From Dysgonomonas sp. 520 (GTDB lineage: Bacteria > Bacteroidota > Bacteroidia > Bacteroidales > Dysgonomonadaceae), in the NCBI RefSeq assembly GCF_010501095.1, contig NZ_QVMP01000008.1:132375-196374 (forward strand): a stretch of 64,000 bases of DNA, given 5' to 3'. Of the stretch, positions 52,284-62,135 are shown piece by piece. A program made the translations under genes and the position numbers. A model generated the notes under the pieces. That model was not told the origin of the DNA and did no database searches. It saw nothing but the letters and a program-made list of their open reading frames with translations. Positions within the stretch are counted from its first letter, which is position 1, and every line of letters begins with the position of its first letter.

Positions 52284-53042
52284 TTATTTGAATTCCTTGA
52301 TAATCCAATCGTATCCTTTTTCTTCCAGTTCCAACGCCAGCTCTGCACCTGCACTTTTCACAATCCTTCCGTCATAAAGCACATGCACAAAGTCAGGCTT
52401 AATGTAATCGAGAAGGCGTTGATAGTGAGTAATAACAAGCGTGGCATTATCAGGGCGATGCAATTTGTTCACACCTGAGGCAACGATACGCAAAGCATCA
52501 ATATCCAATCCCGAATCGGTTTCGTCAAGAATAGCCAACTTGGGGTCGAGCATCGCCATCTGGAAAATCTCGTTACGCTTCTTCTCTCCTCCCGAAAAAC
52601 CTTCGTTCACAGAGCGGCTTGCCAAAGAGCTATCCAATTCTACCAACTCGCGCTTTTCTTTCATCAATTTCAGAAATTCGGATGCCGAAACAGGGTCTTC
52701 ACCTTTATGTTTCCGCACTTCATTCAAAGCCGTACGCATAAAGTTTGTCATGCTCACTCCGGGAATCTCAACAGGATACTGAAAACTTAGGAAAAGTCCT
52801 TCGCAGGCTCTTTCTTCCGGTTCCATTTCCAGCAAATCGAGCCCATCGAAAGAAACGCTACCTTCCGTTACTTCGAAGTTCGGATTACCGACAAGAACCG
52901 ATGCCAATGTGCTTTTTCCGGCTCCATTAGGACCCATTATCGCATGAACCTCACCCCTGTTTACTTCAAGATTTAAGCCTTTCAATATTTCTTTGCCATC
53001 AACTGTGGCATGTAGATTTTTAATATTTAATAGATTTGCCAT
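52284..53042 (-). CDS. sufC: Fe-S assembly ATPase SufC
   Basis: 252 residues. ABC ATPase with Walker A GPNGAGKST, signature FSGGEKKRNE and Walker B LAILDETDSGLD, the SufC-specific signature variants. sufB would be expected directly upstream; instead there is a 182-bp gap and then the exonuclease III gene, so SufB must be encoded elsewhere. Confidence 0.95.
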   Translation of the reverse strand: MANLLNIKNLHATVDGKEILKGLNLEVNRGEVHAIMGPNGAGKSTLASVLVGNPNFEVTEGSVSFDGLDLLEMEPEERACEGLFLSFQYPVEIPGVSMTNFMRTALNEVRKHKGEDPVSASEFLKLMKEKRELVELDSSLASRSVNEGFSGGEKKRNEIFQMAMLDPKLAILDETDSGLDIDALRIVASGVNKLHRPDNATLVITHYQRLLDYIKPDFVHVLYDGRIVKSAGAELALELEEKGYDWIIKEFK

Positions 53043-53224
53043 TACGGTTATTTAATATTGTGTATAAGTATTACATCTTTTTATAAACGCCGAAAATACT
53101 CAAAAGTTTTGCCTGATGCAAACTATCAAGTATCTATAAAATTTATGACATGCCCTTATTTCCTCAGTCTATGCCTTTTATCTTTTGCCAATTAAGGATA
53201 TATTTGAGATGGCAACGCCAATCA

Positions 53225-53992
53225 CTAAATATCCATTTCAACCAATACCGGACAATGGTCGGAGTGCACAACTTCCGACAGTATAGCCGCATGACGAAGC
53301 CTGTGCCTTGCCTCTTCCGATATGAGGTGATAATCGATACGCCAACCAAGGTTTTTAGGCCTTGCTCCGGCACGGAAGCTCCACCAGCTATATTTTTCCG
53401 GACTTTGATCATACTCCCTGAATGTATCAACCATACCCATTGCAATGAAACGGTCGAACCACTCACGCTCTTCAGGCAAAAAACCGGACGATTTTTGGTG
53501 ACGTTCCGGATGATTTATATCTATTGGTTTGTGGCAAATATTATAATCGCCGCAAATCAGAATTTCCTTACGCTCTTTGCGCAGTTCCAGTATGAAGTTT
53601 GTAAAATCTTCCAGAAATTGCATTTTAAATTCTTGGCGAACATCGCCTGTGGTTCCCGAAGGAATATATACGCAAATCAGGGTGAAAGCACCAAAATCGA
53701 GGCGTATCACTCTTCCTTCCTGATCATACACGGGCATATCCATGCCTATTTTCACATAATCGGGTTTAGTTTTACTGATAACCCCTACCCCGCTATATCC
53801 TTTTTTTTCGGCATGATGGAAGTAACAATAGTTATATCCCAAGGCTTGCAAAGAAATCAAATCTATTTGTTCTTCCTGTGCCTTTAGTTCCTGAAAACAT
53901 AGTATATCGGGCGATTCCTCCTCTATCCACGACAACAGGCCTTTATTTATTGCCGAACGTATGCCGTTTACGTTATATGATATGATTTTCAT
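53225..53992 (-). CDS. xth: exodeoxyribonuclease III / AP endonuclease
   Basis: 255 residues. Base-excision-repair AP endonuclease of the EEP fold: Asn in [10 protein letters not shown], metal Glu in [20 protein letters not shown], the WRIDYHLIS motif and the catalytic SDHCPV at the C-terminus. All expected active-site residues are present. Confidence 0.95.
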   Translation of the reverse strand: MKIISYNVNGIRSAINKGLLSWIEEESPDILCFQELKAQEEQIDLISLQALGYNYCYFHHAEKKGYSGVGVISKTKPDYVKIGMDMPVYDQEGRVIRLDFGAFTLICVYIPSGTTGDVRQEFKMQFLEDFTNFILELRKERKEILICGDYNICHKPIDINHPERHQKSSGFLPEEREWFDRFIAMGMVDTFREYDQSPEKYSWWSFRAGARPKNLGWRIDYHLISEEARHRLRHAAILSEVVHSDHCPVLVEMDI

Positions 53993-53997
53993 TACAA

Positions 53998-54780
53998 TTA
54001 AGATTTAGTGTTACTTGATTCTTCTGCCATCTCGGCTTCTTTTACTTTCTTGAACAGATCGGATGCGAAAACAAAATCGTTCAGAGCCTCGTTTGTCGAA
54101 CTCATTATCTCTTTATTTGTTCCCGACCATTCCAGATTGCCTTCTTTTATAAAAAATATCCTCTCCCCGATATTCATTACAGAGTTCATATCGTGAGTGT
54201 TAATGATGGTTGTCATGCTATACTCCTTGGTTATATCATGAATCAGGTCGTCAATCACCAGTGAGGTTTGAGGGTCAAGCCCTGAGTTTGGTTCATCGCA
54301 ATACAGATACTTAGGATTCAATGAAATAGCACGGGCAATGGCCGCTCGCTTCATCATCCCTCCACTTATTTCGGATGGGTACAGATGTCCCGATTCTGAA
54401 AGATTTACACGATCGAGACAGAATTGAGCACGCTTCACTTTTTCTTTTTTCGACAGTGGCGAAAACATTTCCAAGGGGAAATAGACATTCTCGAAAACGG
54501 TCATGGCATCAAACAACGCAGACCCCTGAAAAAGCATACCCATTTCCTTTCTCAATTCTTTCAAATCCTTGCCCGACATTTTGGTCAGATCGCGCCCGTC
54601 ATACAGAATCTGACCTTCGGTTGGGCGCATCAATCCTATCAGGTTTTTCAGCAGCACCGTTTTACCCGAACCGCTTCGCCCGATAATCAAATTCGTTTTT
54701 CCTTCTTCAAAAACTATATCTATGCCTTTCAGGACTTCTCGTCCGTCGAAGGATTTTTTCAGGTTCACTATTTCTATCAT
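53998..54780 (-). CDS. mlaF: MlaF-like ABC ATPase
   Basis: 260 residues. Walker [14 protein letters not shown], signature [16 protein letters not shown], Walker [15 protein letters not shown], the form typical of MlaF. With MlaE it moves phospholipid between the inner membrane and an MCE protein for outer-membrane lipid asymmetry. It overlaps the mlaE stop by 4 bp. An MCE/MlaD gene is not visible nearby. Confidence 0.92.
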   Translation of the reverse strand: MIEIVNLKKSFDGREVLKGIDIVFEEGKTNLIIGRSGSGKTVLLKNLIGLMRPTEGQILYDGRDLTKMSGKDLKELRKEMGMLFQGSALFDAMTVFENVYFPLEMFSPLSKKEKVKRAQFCLDRVNLSESGHLYPSEISGGMMKRAAIARAISLNPKYLYCDEPNSGLDPQTSLVIDDLIHDITKEYSMTTIINTHDMNSVMNIGERIFFIKEGNLEWSGTNKEIMSSTNEALNDFVFASDLFKKVKEAEMAEESSNTKS

Positions 54781-55523
54781 CCCATCATCAATTGAGTTAG
54801 CAACAAGTCAGCCACTAAAATTAAAACACTGCTCATCACCACCGAATTTGTACTCGCTTTTCCTACATCCAACGACCCGCCTCGTGCGAAATAGCCATAA
54901 TAGGAAGCCACTGTTGATATTATATATGCGAAAAACACAGATTTCAAGATGGCATACCAAACGTAAAACTGCTTGAAAAATGATTGCAATCCGTATTCAA
55001 AATCGGCAACAGGCATTATATTACCCAACAAGCAAACGGCATATCCCCCTATAATTCCGCAAAACATACTGAATGTCACCAACACCGGAATGAAAGTCAT
55101 CAGCGACGCAATTTTTGGCAATATCAAATAATTTGCAGAGTTTACCCCCATTATTTCCAATGCGTCTATCTGTTCCGTAACCCTCATTGTCCCTATTTCG
55201 GATGCAATATTAGACCCGACTTTTCCGGCCAGAATCAAACACATAATGGTAGACGAAAACTCCAGTATAATAATTTCACGGGATGTATACCCAACTGTAA
55301 ATCTGGGCATTATAGGCGAATCGATATTCAATTTTATCTGAACCACAATTACTGCCCCGATAAAAAACGAAATAATGATAACGATCCAGATGGAATCGAC
55401 CCCCAGTTTGTTTATTTCGCTGATGTATTGTCTTAAAAAAACACTCATTTTCTGAGGCTTGGTAAATACTTTCTTCATCAGAAGTGTATATTGCCCCGTT
55501 TTTTCTAATAGAGATAGTAACAT
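54777..55523 (-). CDS. mlaE: MlaE-like permease
   Basis: 248 residues with five to six membrane helices and the family motif AGKVGSNIASEIGTMRVTEQIDALEIMGVNS. Permease partner of MlaF; the overlapping ATGA indicates coupled translation. Confidence 0.92.
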   Translation of the reverse strand: MLLSLLEKTGQYTLLMKKVFTKPQKMSVFLRQYISEINKLGVDSIWIVIIISFFIGAVIVVQIKLNIDSPIMPRFTVGYTSREIIILEFSSTIMCLILAGKVGSNIASEIGTMRVTEQIDALEIMGVNSANYLILPKIASLMTFIPVLVTFSMFCGIIGGYAVCLLGNIMPVADFEYGLQSFFKQFYVWYAILKSVFFAYIISTVASYYGYFARGGSLDVGKASTNSVVMSSVLILVADLLLTQLMMG

Positions 55524-55656
55524 ATTGTAATTAGGTATTCCTTAAAAATGCTTGATTTAACTTGAAAGTGCAAAGATAGTTATTTTTAACCATCAATATT
55601 AAGGTTCAGACCTTTTTTATTCCGTCTGTTTAGTTGCAATCTTAAAAAACACTGTT

Positions 55657-56406
55657 CTAATTTAACCCTAACATTTTCAAGGCTTTTTCCATATCTTCGG
55701 GGGTGTCGATGCCTATGGTTTCAAGTTCGGTATGCCCGACTTTTATCTTATAGCCATTCTCTATCCAGCGCAATTGCTCCAACGATTCGGCCAACTCCAA
55801 AGATGATTGTGGCAACCGGGTTATCTCTTTCAGCACATCCACCCGATAGGCATACATCCCGATATGCTTGAAAAAGGTGTGTTTATCCAACCATTCGGAG
55901 TGATGCGCATCCCTGATATAAGGCACTATGGAGCGGCTGAAATAGATAGCTTCATTGTTCTTGTTTAGTACAACTTTGGGAGAATTGGCATTGAAAAGGA
56001 CGTCAAATCCATCTTCTTTTCTGAATGGCTTTACCAGAGTTGCAAGCTGAATATCCATGCTATCGAAGCATGCCTTTAAGGTTTCGATCTGTTTGGGTTG
56101 GATAAAAGGTTCGTCGCCTTGAATATTTATCACCACATCAAAGGGTTTGCCTATTTTTTCGAAGGCTTCGTTACATCTGTCCGTACCGCTCCGGTGATTG
56201 GTTGAAGTCATAACTACATTTCCTCCGAAAGCCTTCACGGCATCCACAATCCTTTCGTCGTCGGTTGCTACCCATACTTCATCCAAGGCCAGCTTCACTT
56301 GCTCATAAACCCGTTGAATCATCGGCTTTCCGACCATGTCGGCAAGAGGTTTTCCCGGGTAACGGGAAGAGGCGTATCTTGCCGGAATAATCCCAATAAA
56401 TTTCAT
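55657..56406 (-). CDS. kdsB: CMP-KDO synthetase KdsB
   Basis: 249 residues. It activates KDO with CTP for lipopolysaccharide inner core. N-terminal IPARYASSRYPGKPLADMVGKPMI, then VINIQGDEPFI and TDDERI. Complete. It overlaps the terC-like gene by 4 bp. Confidence 0.95.
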   Translation of the reverse strand: MKFIGIIPARYASSRYPGKPLADMVGKPMIQRVYEQVKLALDEVWVATDDERIVDAVKAFGGNVVMTSTNHRSGTDRCNEAFEKIGKPFDVVINIQGDEPFIQPKQIETLKACFDSMDIQLATLVKPFRKEDGFDVLFNANSPKVVLNKNNEAIYFSRSIVPYIRDAHHSEWLDKHTFFKHIGMYAYRVDVLKEITRLPQSSLELAESLEQLRWIENGYKIKVGHTELETIGIDTPEDMEKALKMLGLN

Positions 56407-57251
56407 TTTTCTGTGCTTTTTCGTTTAGTGACTTTCACAATCTTAGAGTCTTTCAATTTCACAGGTTTAGAGTTCTTTCTGAGTTTCATATTGAGAAATT
56501 CGACAGACAATGAGAATGCAATGGCAAAGTAAATATATCCTTTTGGAATTTCACCTACTTGAGTGCCAAATATTGATAAATTAGCTAAATGAGCAGCCTC
56601 AACAATCAACATCATACCTATCAGTATAAGAAACGAAAGCCCCAACATTTGAATGGTAGGGTGCGTATTGACAAAATTGCTGACAGGCGTGGCAAAAAAC
56701 ATCATGACAAGCACTGCTACAACAACGGCTGTCACCATAATAGCCATTGCCCCGCCATACCCAAATTCGTTGAAGCTGACAAGCCCCACAGCGGTCAGCA
56801 CACTATCCAGAGAGAAAACAATATCCAAAGCAACAATCAGCGCAACAACGGAGATCATTTTGTTTTTTGCCTTCCCCGCCTCATGGGTTTCGTCCTCTCC
56901 TTCCAGCTTATGATGTATCTCCGACACACTTTTATACAATAAGAATAAACCTCCTACAAAAATAATTATACTTCGCCCCGATATTCCGCCATCTATCCAT
57001 TCGGTATCGAACGTATAAAAAGGCTTTGACAATTTCATCAACAGCGAAATACCAAACAGCAATACTATGCGGCACAACATGGCCAATGCCAGACCGATAG
57101 AGCGAGCTTTAGGTTGCTGTTCCTGAGGCAACCGAGACGAAACGATAGACAGGAATACAATATTATCTATACCTAAAACTACTTCCAAAAAAATAAGGGT
57201 GACAAGCGCTACCCATGCGGAAGGATCTAAAAAAACTTCTAAAAATTCCAT
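56403..57251 (-). CDS. TerC family integral membrane protein
   Basis: 282 residues with about seven helices and the paired acidic motifs VLGIDNIVFLS and ALDIVFSLDSVLTAVG of the TerC/Alx family, linked to manganese or other metal ion export. A basic tail follows (SKPVKLKDSKIVKVTKRKS). Upstream is the divergent dnaK region. Confidence 0.92.
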   Translation of the reverse strand: MEFLEVFLDPSAWVALVTLIFLEVVLGIDNIVFLSIVSSRLPQEQQPKARSIGLALAMLCRIVLLFGISLLMKLSKPFYTFDTEWIDGGISGRSIIIFVGGLFLLYKSVSEIHHKLEGEDETHEAGKAKNKMISVVALIVALDIVFSLDSVLTAVGLVSFNEFGYGGAMAIMVTAVVVAVLVMMFFATPVSNFVNTHPTIQMLGLSFLILIGMMLIVEAAHLANLSIFGTQVGEIPKGYIYFAIAFSLSVEFLNMKLRKNSKPVKLKDSKIVKVTKRKSTEK

Positions 57252-57329
57252 TTTTCAGTTCTATTATTAATTTAAATTAATAACATCATAATGAGCATAA
57301 AAGTTTGAAAGGATACTATTTGTTTTTTC

Positions 57330-57380
57330 TGTCAGTTTGTCAGTCTGCACAAAAAATCAGATTTTGGCACAACATTTGAT
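57330..57380 (+). promoter_or_regulatory. putative dnaK control region
   Basis: TGTCAG-TT-TGTCAG direct repeat (57330-57343) is followed by TTGGCACAACATTTGAT (57364-57380), which resembles a -24/-12 layout (TGGCAC, 5 bp, TTG) but lacks the GC at -12, and also resembles a -7 TTTG box. It lies about 73 bp upstream of dnaK. CIRCE was not seen. Confidence 0.4.
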
Positions 57381-57452
57381 ACTATCTGTGGAAACGATAA
57401 ATTTTAAACAATCGACAATAAAAAATAACAAATAAATATAATCTAAATTTTT

Positions 57453-59345
57453 ATGGGAAAAATAATAGGAATTGACTTAGGTACCACAAACTCTTGTGTT
57501 GCCGTGATGGAAGGTAACGAGCCAATCGTTATCGCCAACAATGAAGGAAAAAGAACAACTCCTTCGGTAGTCGCTTTCATCGAAGGTGGCGAACGTAAAG
57601 TAGGTGATCCTGCCAAACGTCAGGCAATCACCAATCCTGAGAAAACTATCTACTCTATCAAGAGATTTATGGGTGAAACTTGGGATCAGGTTAGTACAGA
57701 AATTACCCGTGTGCCTTATCAAGTGGTGAAAGGTGATAACAACACTCCACGCGTTGATATCGACGGACGTCTATATACTCCTCAGGAAATCTCTGCGATG
57801 ATTCTTCAAAAAATGAAAAAAACTGCGGAAGATTATCTTGGACAGGAAGTTACAGATGCCGTAATCACTGTTCCGGCATACTTTAACGATGCTCAACGTC
57901 AGGCTACTAAAGAAGCAGGCGAGATTGCAGGACTAAAAGTTCAACGTATTGTGAATGAGCCAACGGCAGCAGCTCTTGCTTATGGTCTTGACAAAAAACA
58001 CATGGATATGAAAATCGCTGTGTTCGACCTTGGTGGTGGTACATTCGATATTTCTATTCTTGAGCTTGGCGACGGTGTGTTTGAAGTAAAATCGACCAAT
58101 GGTGATACTCACCTTGGAGGTGACGACTTCGACAACGTGATTATCAACTGGTTGGCAGAAGAATTCATAAAAGAAGAAGGCCTCGACTTGCGTAAAGACC
58201 CAATGGCTCTTCAACGCCTGAAAGAAGCTGCCGAAAAAGCTAAAATCGAGCTTTCAAGTACCGCTTCAACAGAAATAAACTTGCCATACATTATGCCGGT
58301 TAACGGTATTCCAAAACACTTGGTAAAAACATTGACCCGTGCTAAATTTGAGCAATTGGCCGACAGCCTTATCCGTAAATGTATCGAACCTTGTCGCAAA
58401 TCGTTGAAAGATGCAGGATATACTCCTTCCGACATTGACGAGGTAATTCTTGTTGGTGGATCGACACGTATACCTGCTGTTCAGGCAGAGGTTGAAAAAT
58501 TCTTCGGAAAAGCTCCGTCGAAAGGAGTTAACCCTGACGAAGTTGTTGCCGTAGGTGCTGCTATACAAGGTGCGGTTTTGACGGGTGAAGTGAAAGACGT
58601 ATTGTTGTTAGATGTTACCCCTCTTTCATTAGGTATCGAAACTATGGGTGGCGTGATGACTAAATTGATAGAAGCAAACACGACAATACCAACCCGTAAG
58701 AGCGAAACATTCTCAACTGCTGCAGACAATCAACCTTCTGTGCAAATCAATGTGTTGCAAGGAGAACGCCCGATGGCAAGCGGAAACAAACAGATCGGGG
58801 TATTCAACCTGGATGGTATACCTGCTGCGCCACGAGGAGTTCCTCAAATTGAAGTAACATTCGATATTGATGCCAACGGTATATTGAAAGTTTCGGCTAA
58901 AGATAAAGCGACAGGAAAAGAGCAATCTATCCGTATTGAAGCCAGTTCTGGTTTGAGCGATGCAGAAATTCAACGTATGAAAGATGAAGCTGCAGCAAAT
59001 GCCGAAGCTGACCAAAAAGAAAGGGAAAAAGTGGATAAACTGAACCAAGCAGACTCTTTGATTTTCCAAACAGAAAAACAATTGACCGAACTTGGCGATA
59101 AAATCCCGGCAGAACAAAAGGCTCCTATCGAAGCTGCTTTAACAAGATTGAAAGATGCTCATAAGGCACAGGATATTCCTGCTATTGATGTTGCGATGGA
59201 AGAATTGAACAAACTTTTCCACGAAATGAGCCAGCAAATGTATAACCAAACAGGCGGTGCAACTGCAGACAACGCAGGAAGCAGCAACACTCAACCAAAT
59301 GATGACGGCGGTGTTACTGACGTAGATTTTGAAGAAGTGAAGTAA
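57453..59345 (+). CDS. dnaK: molecular chaperone DnaK (Hsp70)
   Basis: 630 residues. ATPase domain with [30 protein letters not shown] and [11 protein letters not shown]; substrate domain [20 protein letters not shown]; Gly/Asn/Asp-rich C-terminal tail ([12 protein letters not shown]) ending in FEEVK. Complete. grpE and dnaJ are not adjacent. Confidence 0.97.
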   Translation: MGKIIGIDLGTTNSCVAVMEGNEPIVIANNEGKRTTPSVVAFIEGGERKVGDPAKRQAITNPEKTIYSIKRFMGETWDQVSTEITRVPYQVVKGDNNTPRVDIDGRLYTPQEISAMILQKMKKTAEDYLGQEVTDAVITVPAYFNDAQRQATKEAGEIAGLKVQRIVNEPTAAALAYGLDKKHMDMKIAVFDLGGGTFDISILELGDGVFEVKSTNGDTHLGGDDFDNVIINWLAEEFIKEEGLDLRKDPMALQRLKEAAEKAKIELSSTASTEINLPYIMPVNGIPKHLVKTLTRAKFEQLADSLIRKCIEPCRKSLKDAGYTPSDIDEVILVGGSTRIPAVQAEVEKFFGKAPSKGVNPDEVVAVGAAIQGAVLTGEVKDVLLLDVTPLSLGIETMGGVMTKLIEANTTIPTRKSETFSTAADNQPSVQINVLQGERPMASGNKQIGVFNLDGIPAAPRGVPQIEVTFDIDANGILKVSAKDKATGKEQSIRIEASSGLSDAEIQRMKDEAAANAEADQKEREKVDKLNQADSLIFQTEKQLTELGDKIPAEQKAPIEAALTRLKDAHKAQDIPAIDVAMEELNKLFHEMSQQMYNQTGGATADNAGSSNTQPNDDGGVTDVDFEEVK

Positions 59346-59375
59346 AAGGCGATTAGCAATAATCAGTAAATAGTA

Positions 59376-59416
59376 AAAATAGGCTGTAAACCAAGTGTTT
59401 GCGGCCTATTTTGTTT
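59376..59416 (+). terminator. terminator after dnaK
   Basis: AAAATAGGC pairs with GCCTATTTT, with additional AAAC/GTTT inside, followed by GTTTTT. Confidence 0.85.
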
Positions 59417-59488
59417 TTAAACAATTCTCGAATACTATTGTTTTTGATTGTTTTTTATCATACATTTGTACCATATTTGTAACGGGCG

Positions 59489-59557
59489 TTAATTGGCGAC
59501 AATGTGGGTCTTATCGCACCTTATTGCGCCTTAAAGATACTTAATTGGCGATAATGT
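59489..59557 (+). repeat. direct repeats before the second integrase module
   Basis: TTAATTGGCGACAATGT (59489-59505) and TTAATTGGCGATAATGT (59541-59557) differ at one base, 52 bp apart. Between them lie the shorter repeats TTATCGCACC and TTATTGCGCC. They are likely binding sites for the HTH protein or integrase. Confidence 0.6.
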
Positions 59558-59575
59558 AACGGATGATATAGAAAT

Positions 59576-60145
59576 ATGGGATTTAGTCAACTGAAAATAC
59601 CGAAGATTTGCGAACAATGTGGAAAACCCTTTGAAGCAAAAACAGTAGTCACGCGTTTTTGTGGTTCTGCTTGTGCAAACAAGTCCGGTAAAGAGAAAAA
59701 GCGACAGCAAAAGGAGGCAGAGAAGAAACAAACTATTTTGGAGCAATCGGCTGAGAAAATAGCTCAAATGCAAACACGTCCTTATATTTCAATTACGGAG
59801 GCTACTATTCTTTTCGGAATTTCAAAAAACACAATTCACCGCCTAATCAAAGCAGGAAAAGTGCCTGCCTTCAATTTGGGTGAACGCCTGACAAGAGTTA
59901 GCCGGAAACACCTCGAAGAAATGTTTACTGCGGTTGAAATACCTGAAGAGCCAAAAGAAAAGCCAATGAAACTGCATTACGAGATAGATGAATGTTATAC
60001 TGTTACCGAAGTCTCTGTAAAATATGGCGTGTCGCCCTCAACAGTTGAGAATACAATTCGCCGGAACAGCATTCCAAAGCGTCAAGTCGGTAATTATGTA
60101 TATGTACCTAAAGAGCAAATTGATAAAATATTCGCAGGCAAATGA
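59576..60145 (+). CDS. zinc-finger plus double-HTH DNA-binding protein
   Basis: 189 residues. An N-terminal treble-clef zinc finger (CEQCGKPFEAKTVVTRFCGSACANK) and a charged helix are followed by two MerR/excisionase-type HTH_17 domains: YISITEATILFGISKNTIHRLIKAGKVPAF and CYTVTEVSVKYGVSPSTVENTIRRNSIPKR. It overlaps the integrase start by 4 bp, so it is likely its excision or control partner. It probably binds the repeats just upstream. Confidence 0.85.
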   Translation: MGFSQLKIPKICEQCGKPFEAKTVVTRFCGSACANKSGKEKKRQQKEAEKKQTILEQSAEKIAQMQTRPYISITEATILFGISKNTIHRLIKAGKVPAFNLGERLTRVSRKHLEEMFTAVEIPEEPKEKPMKLHYEIDECYTVTEVSVKYGVSPSTVENTIRRNSIPKRQVGNYVYVPKEQIDKIFAGK

Positions 60146-61401
60146 AACAACTCTCCAATACAAAAGTAACTGTTCGATTACGCAAGGCGGATGATCGGAA
60201 GGAATGGTATGTTTACATTGAAAGCTATCCGGTAAATGTTCCCGGCAAGCAAACACCACAACGCATTCGTGAATACTTAAATCGTTGCATTACCACTGTA
60301 GAATGGGATAAGAAACGTACAGCTCGCACAGATGCAGACGGAACAAAAACCTACAAACCCAAGCGTGATGACAACGGAATAATCATTTGCCGAAGCGAAA
60401 AAGACCAAGAAACAATGTTGTATGCTGATGGAATCCGCAAGCTTCGCCAACGAGAATATGACAATGCCGATTTATATAGCGATACGGAAAGTGCACAGGT
60501 CGAACAAAAGGAGCGTTCACAGCAGAATTTTGTGGAGTATTTTAATGCCACTGCCAAGAAACGCCACGCACAAAGTTCAGATTCCATTCGTGTAAACTGG
60601 AAACGAACCTACGAATTAATAAAGCTCTTCGCTGGAGACACATTGCCTTTTTCAAAAATAGACAATCGCTTTGCTGAAGATTTTAAGTTATATCTTTTAT
60701 CCGCTCCATGTGGAGGTAATAAAAGCGGAACAATCTCCCGCAATACCGCAGTAACTTACTTCTCCATTTTCAAAGCCGCATTAAAACAGGCCTTTGTTGA
60801 TGGATTCCTGACAACTGATTTATCAGCAAAAATCAAAGGCATACCGGAACAGGAGTCAAGGCGTGAATATTTGACGGTTGAAGAACTTAATATCCTTGCC
60901 GGAACACCGTGCGAACGTGATGTTCTTAAACGCGCAGCATTGTTTTCTGCTCTTACCGGATTACGCCATTGTGATATTCAGAAATTGAAATGGGAAGAGA
61001 TTAGTATTAATGGCGACCACGCCCAGCTACATTTTACACAACAGAAAACAAAAGGCGTTGAATATATGCCCATTTCACAACAAGCACTTGATTTGTGTGG
61101 CGAACCTCGTGAACCCGAACAACTTGTTTTCGAAGATTTACCCGACTCAGCATGGATCTCCAAACCATTGAAACGTTGGATGGAAGCTGCCGGAATTACG
61201 AAGCGGATTACATTTCATTGCTTTCGGCATACGTATGCGACGCTCCAATTAAGCAGTGGCACAGATATTTACACTGTTAGTAAGATGCTCGGACACACCA
61301 ACGTAAAAACCACACAGATTTACGCAAAAGTTGTGGACGAGAAGAAAAGCAAAGCGGCACAAGCTATTCAGTTGGACACCCTTAAAGACACAGAAGCATG
61401 A
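60142..61401 (+). CDS. tyrosine integrase, canonical
   Basis: 419 residues. Arm-binding domain (about 1-110), core-binding domain (about 130-225) and catalytic domain with Arg I in LTGLRHCDIQKL, Lys in QQKTKGVEYMPI, His-Cys-Phe-Arg in FHCFRHTYATL, LGHTNVKTTQ and the nucleophile in QIYAKV. All residues are present, unlike the integrase at 30954. Overlaps genes at both ends by 4 bp. Confidence 0.93.
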   Translation: MKQLSNTKVTVRLRKADDRKEWYVYIESYPVNVPGKQTPQRIREYLNRCITTVEWDKKRTARTDADGTKTYKPKRDDNGIIICRSEKDQETMLYADGIRKLRQREYDNADLYSDTESAQVEQKERSQQNFVEYFNATAKKRHAQSSDSIRVNWKRTYELIKLFAGDTLPFSKIDNRFAEDFKLYLLSAPCGGNKSGTISRNTAVTYFSIFKAALKQAFVDGFLTTDLSAKIKGIPEQESRREYLTVEELNILAGTPCERDVLKRAALFSALTGLRHCDIQKLKWEEISINGDHAQLHFTQQKTKGVEYMPISQQALDLCGEPREPEQLVFEDLPDSAWISKPLKRWMEAAGITKRITFHCFRHTYATLQLSSGTDIYTVSKMLGHTNVKTTQIYAKVVDEKKSKAAQAIQLDTLKDTEA

Positions 61402-62123
61402 AAAACAACATTCTGGAATACATTATATTATATGTGATTATGGCTTGTGTTGCTTTGGCGATTGCAGCATTGGCACGCATGTTTACTGTTTCGGTAGGCT
61501 TTGATAGCTTTACAGCTTTCATAGTCTTTATTGTGGTATTGGCTGTTCAGGTAGTAGTCTATTTGAGTATCCATGTGGTATTGCAAAATATGATGTTGCC
61601 GTGGATTGGGAACGGATTGGCTAAAATTCCATATTTCCGGAATAAGATTGAGCAAGGGAAAGTTACTCAGACTGTTGCTGAACCACAGATAGAAGTAATT
61701 GATACTGATATACCAGAGCCGGACTTCCCTTTAGAGGATATCCGGAACGAACAGCAACAAAATATGGCCAAAGAACAGGAAGAAATACTGAATATTGCTC
61801 TTAACTATACCCGAAAATCGTTTGCGCTTTATCTTTCCTATGAAGACCTTGATCTTCTTTGTCGGAATATCCGTGCATACATGAACAAGTTAGATGAGAA
61901 AGAGTTGAAGCCGGTTAAAGTAAAAGAACTATCTGCTCTCGACCTCCGCCATTTTGGTTGGAATATTTGGAATTATTTCAAACCGAGAAACCAGATGGAT
62001 ATTGCCAACTTGCTGAAAATCGTGTTTCCTGATATTTTCAAAGGCGTAGAAGTGAAAAGTATCAAGCGACACTTGAAGGATGATGAGTTGAAGGGGGTGA
62101 TTAAAATACAGGAAAATATTTAA
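61398..62123 (+). CDS. membrane protein with cytoplasmic helical domain, unknown
   Basis: 241 residues. Two N-terminal membrane helices (about 7-30 and 40-62), a Glu/Pro-rich linker (PQIEVIDTDIPEPDFPLEDI) and a helical C-terminal domain (about 110-241). Start ATGA overlaps the integrase stop. Such small proteins often accompany integrases of Bacteroidota conjugative elements; I cannot name the function. Confidence 0.6.
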   Translation: MKNNILEYIILYVIMACVALAIAALARMFTVSVGFDSFTAFIVFIVVLAVQVVVYLSIHVVLQNMMLPWIGNGLAKIPYFRNKIEQGKVTQTVAEPQIEVIDTDIPEPDFPLEDIRNEQQQNMAKEQEEILNIALNYTRKSFALYLSYEDLDLLCRNIRAYMNKLDEKELKPVKVKELSALDLRHFGWNIWNYFKPRNQMDIANLLKIVFPDIFKGVEVKSIKRHLKDDELKGVIKIQENI

Positions 62124-62135
62124 ACTTAGAAATAC

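Noticed and set aside
57364-57380. Firm sigma-54 promoter for dnaK
   Set aside because: The -12 element reads TTGAT and not TTGC, so the match is too poor to assert.
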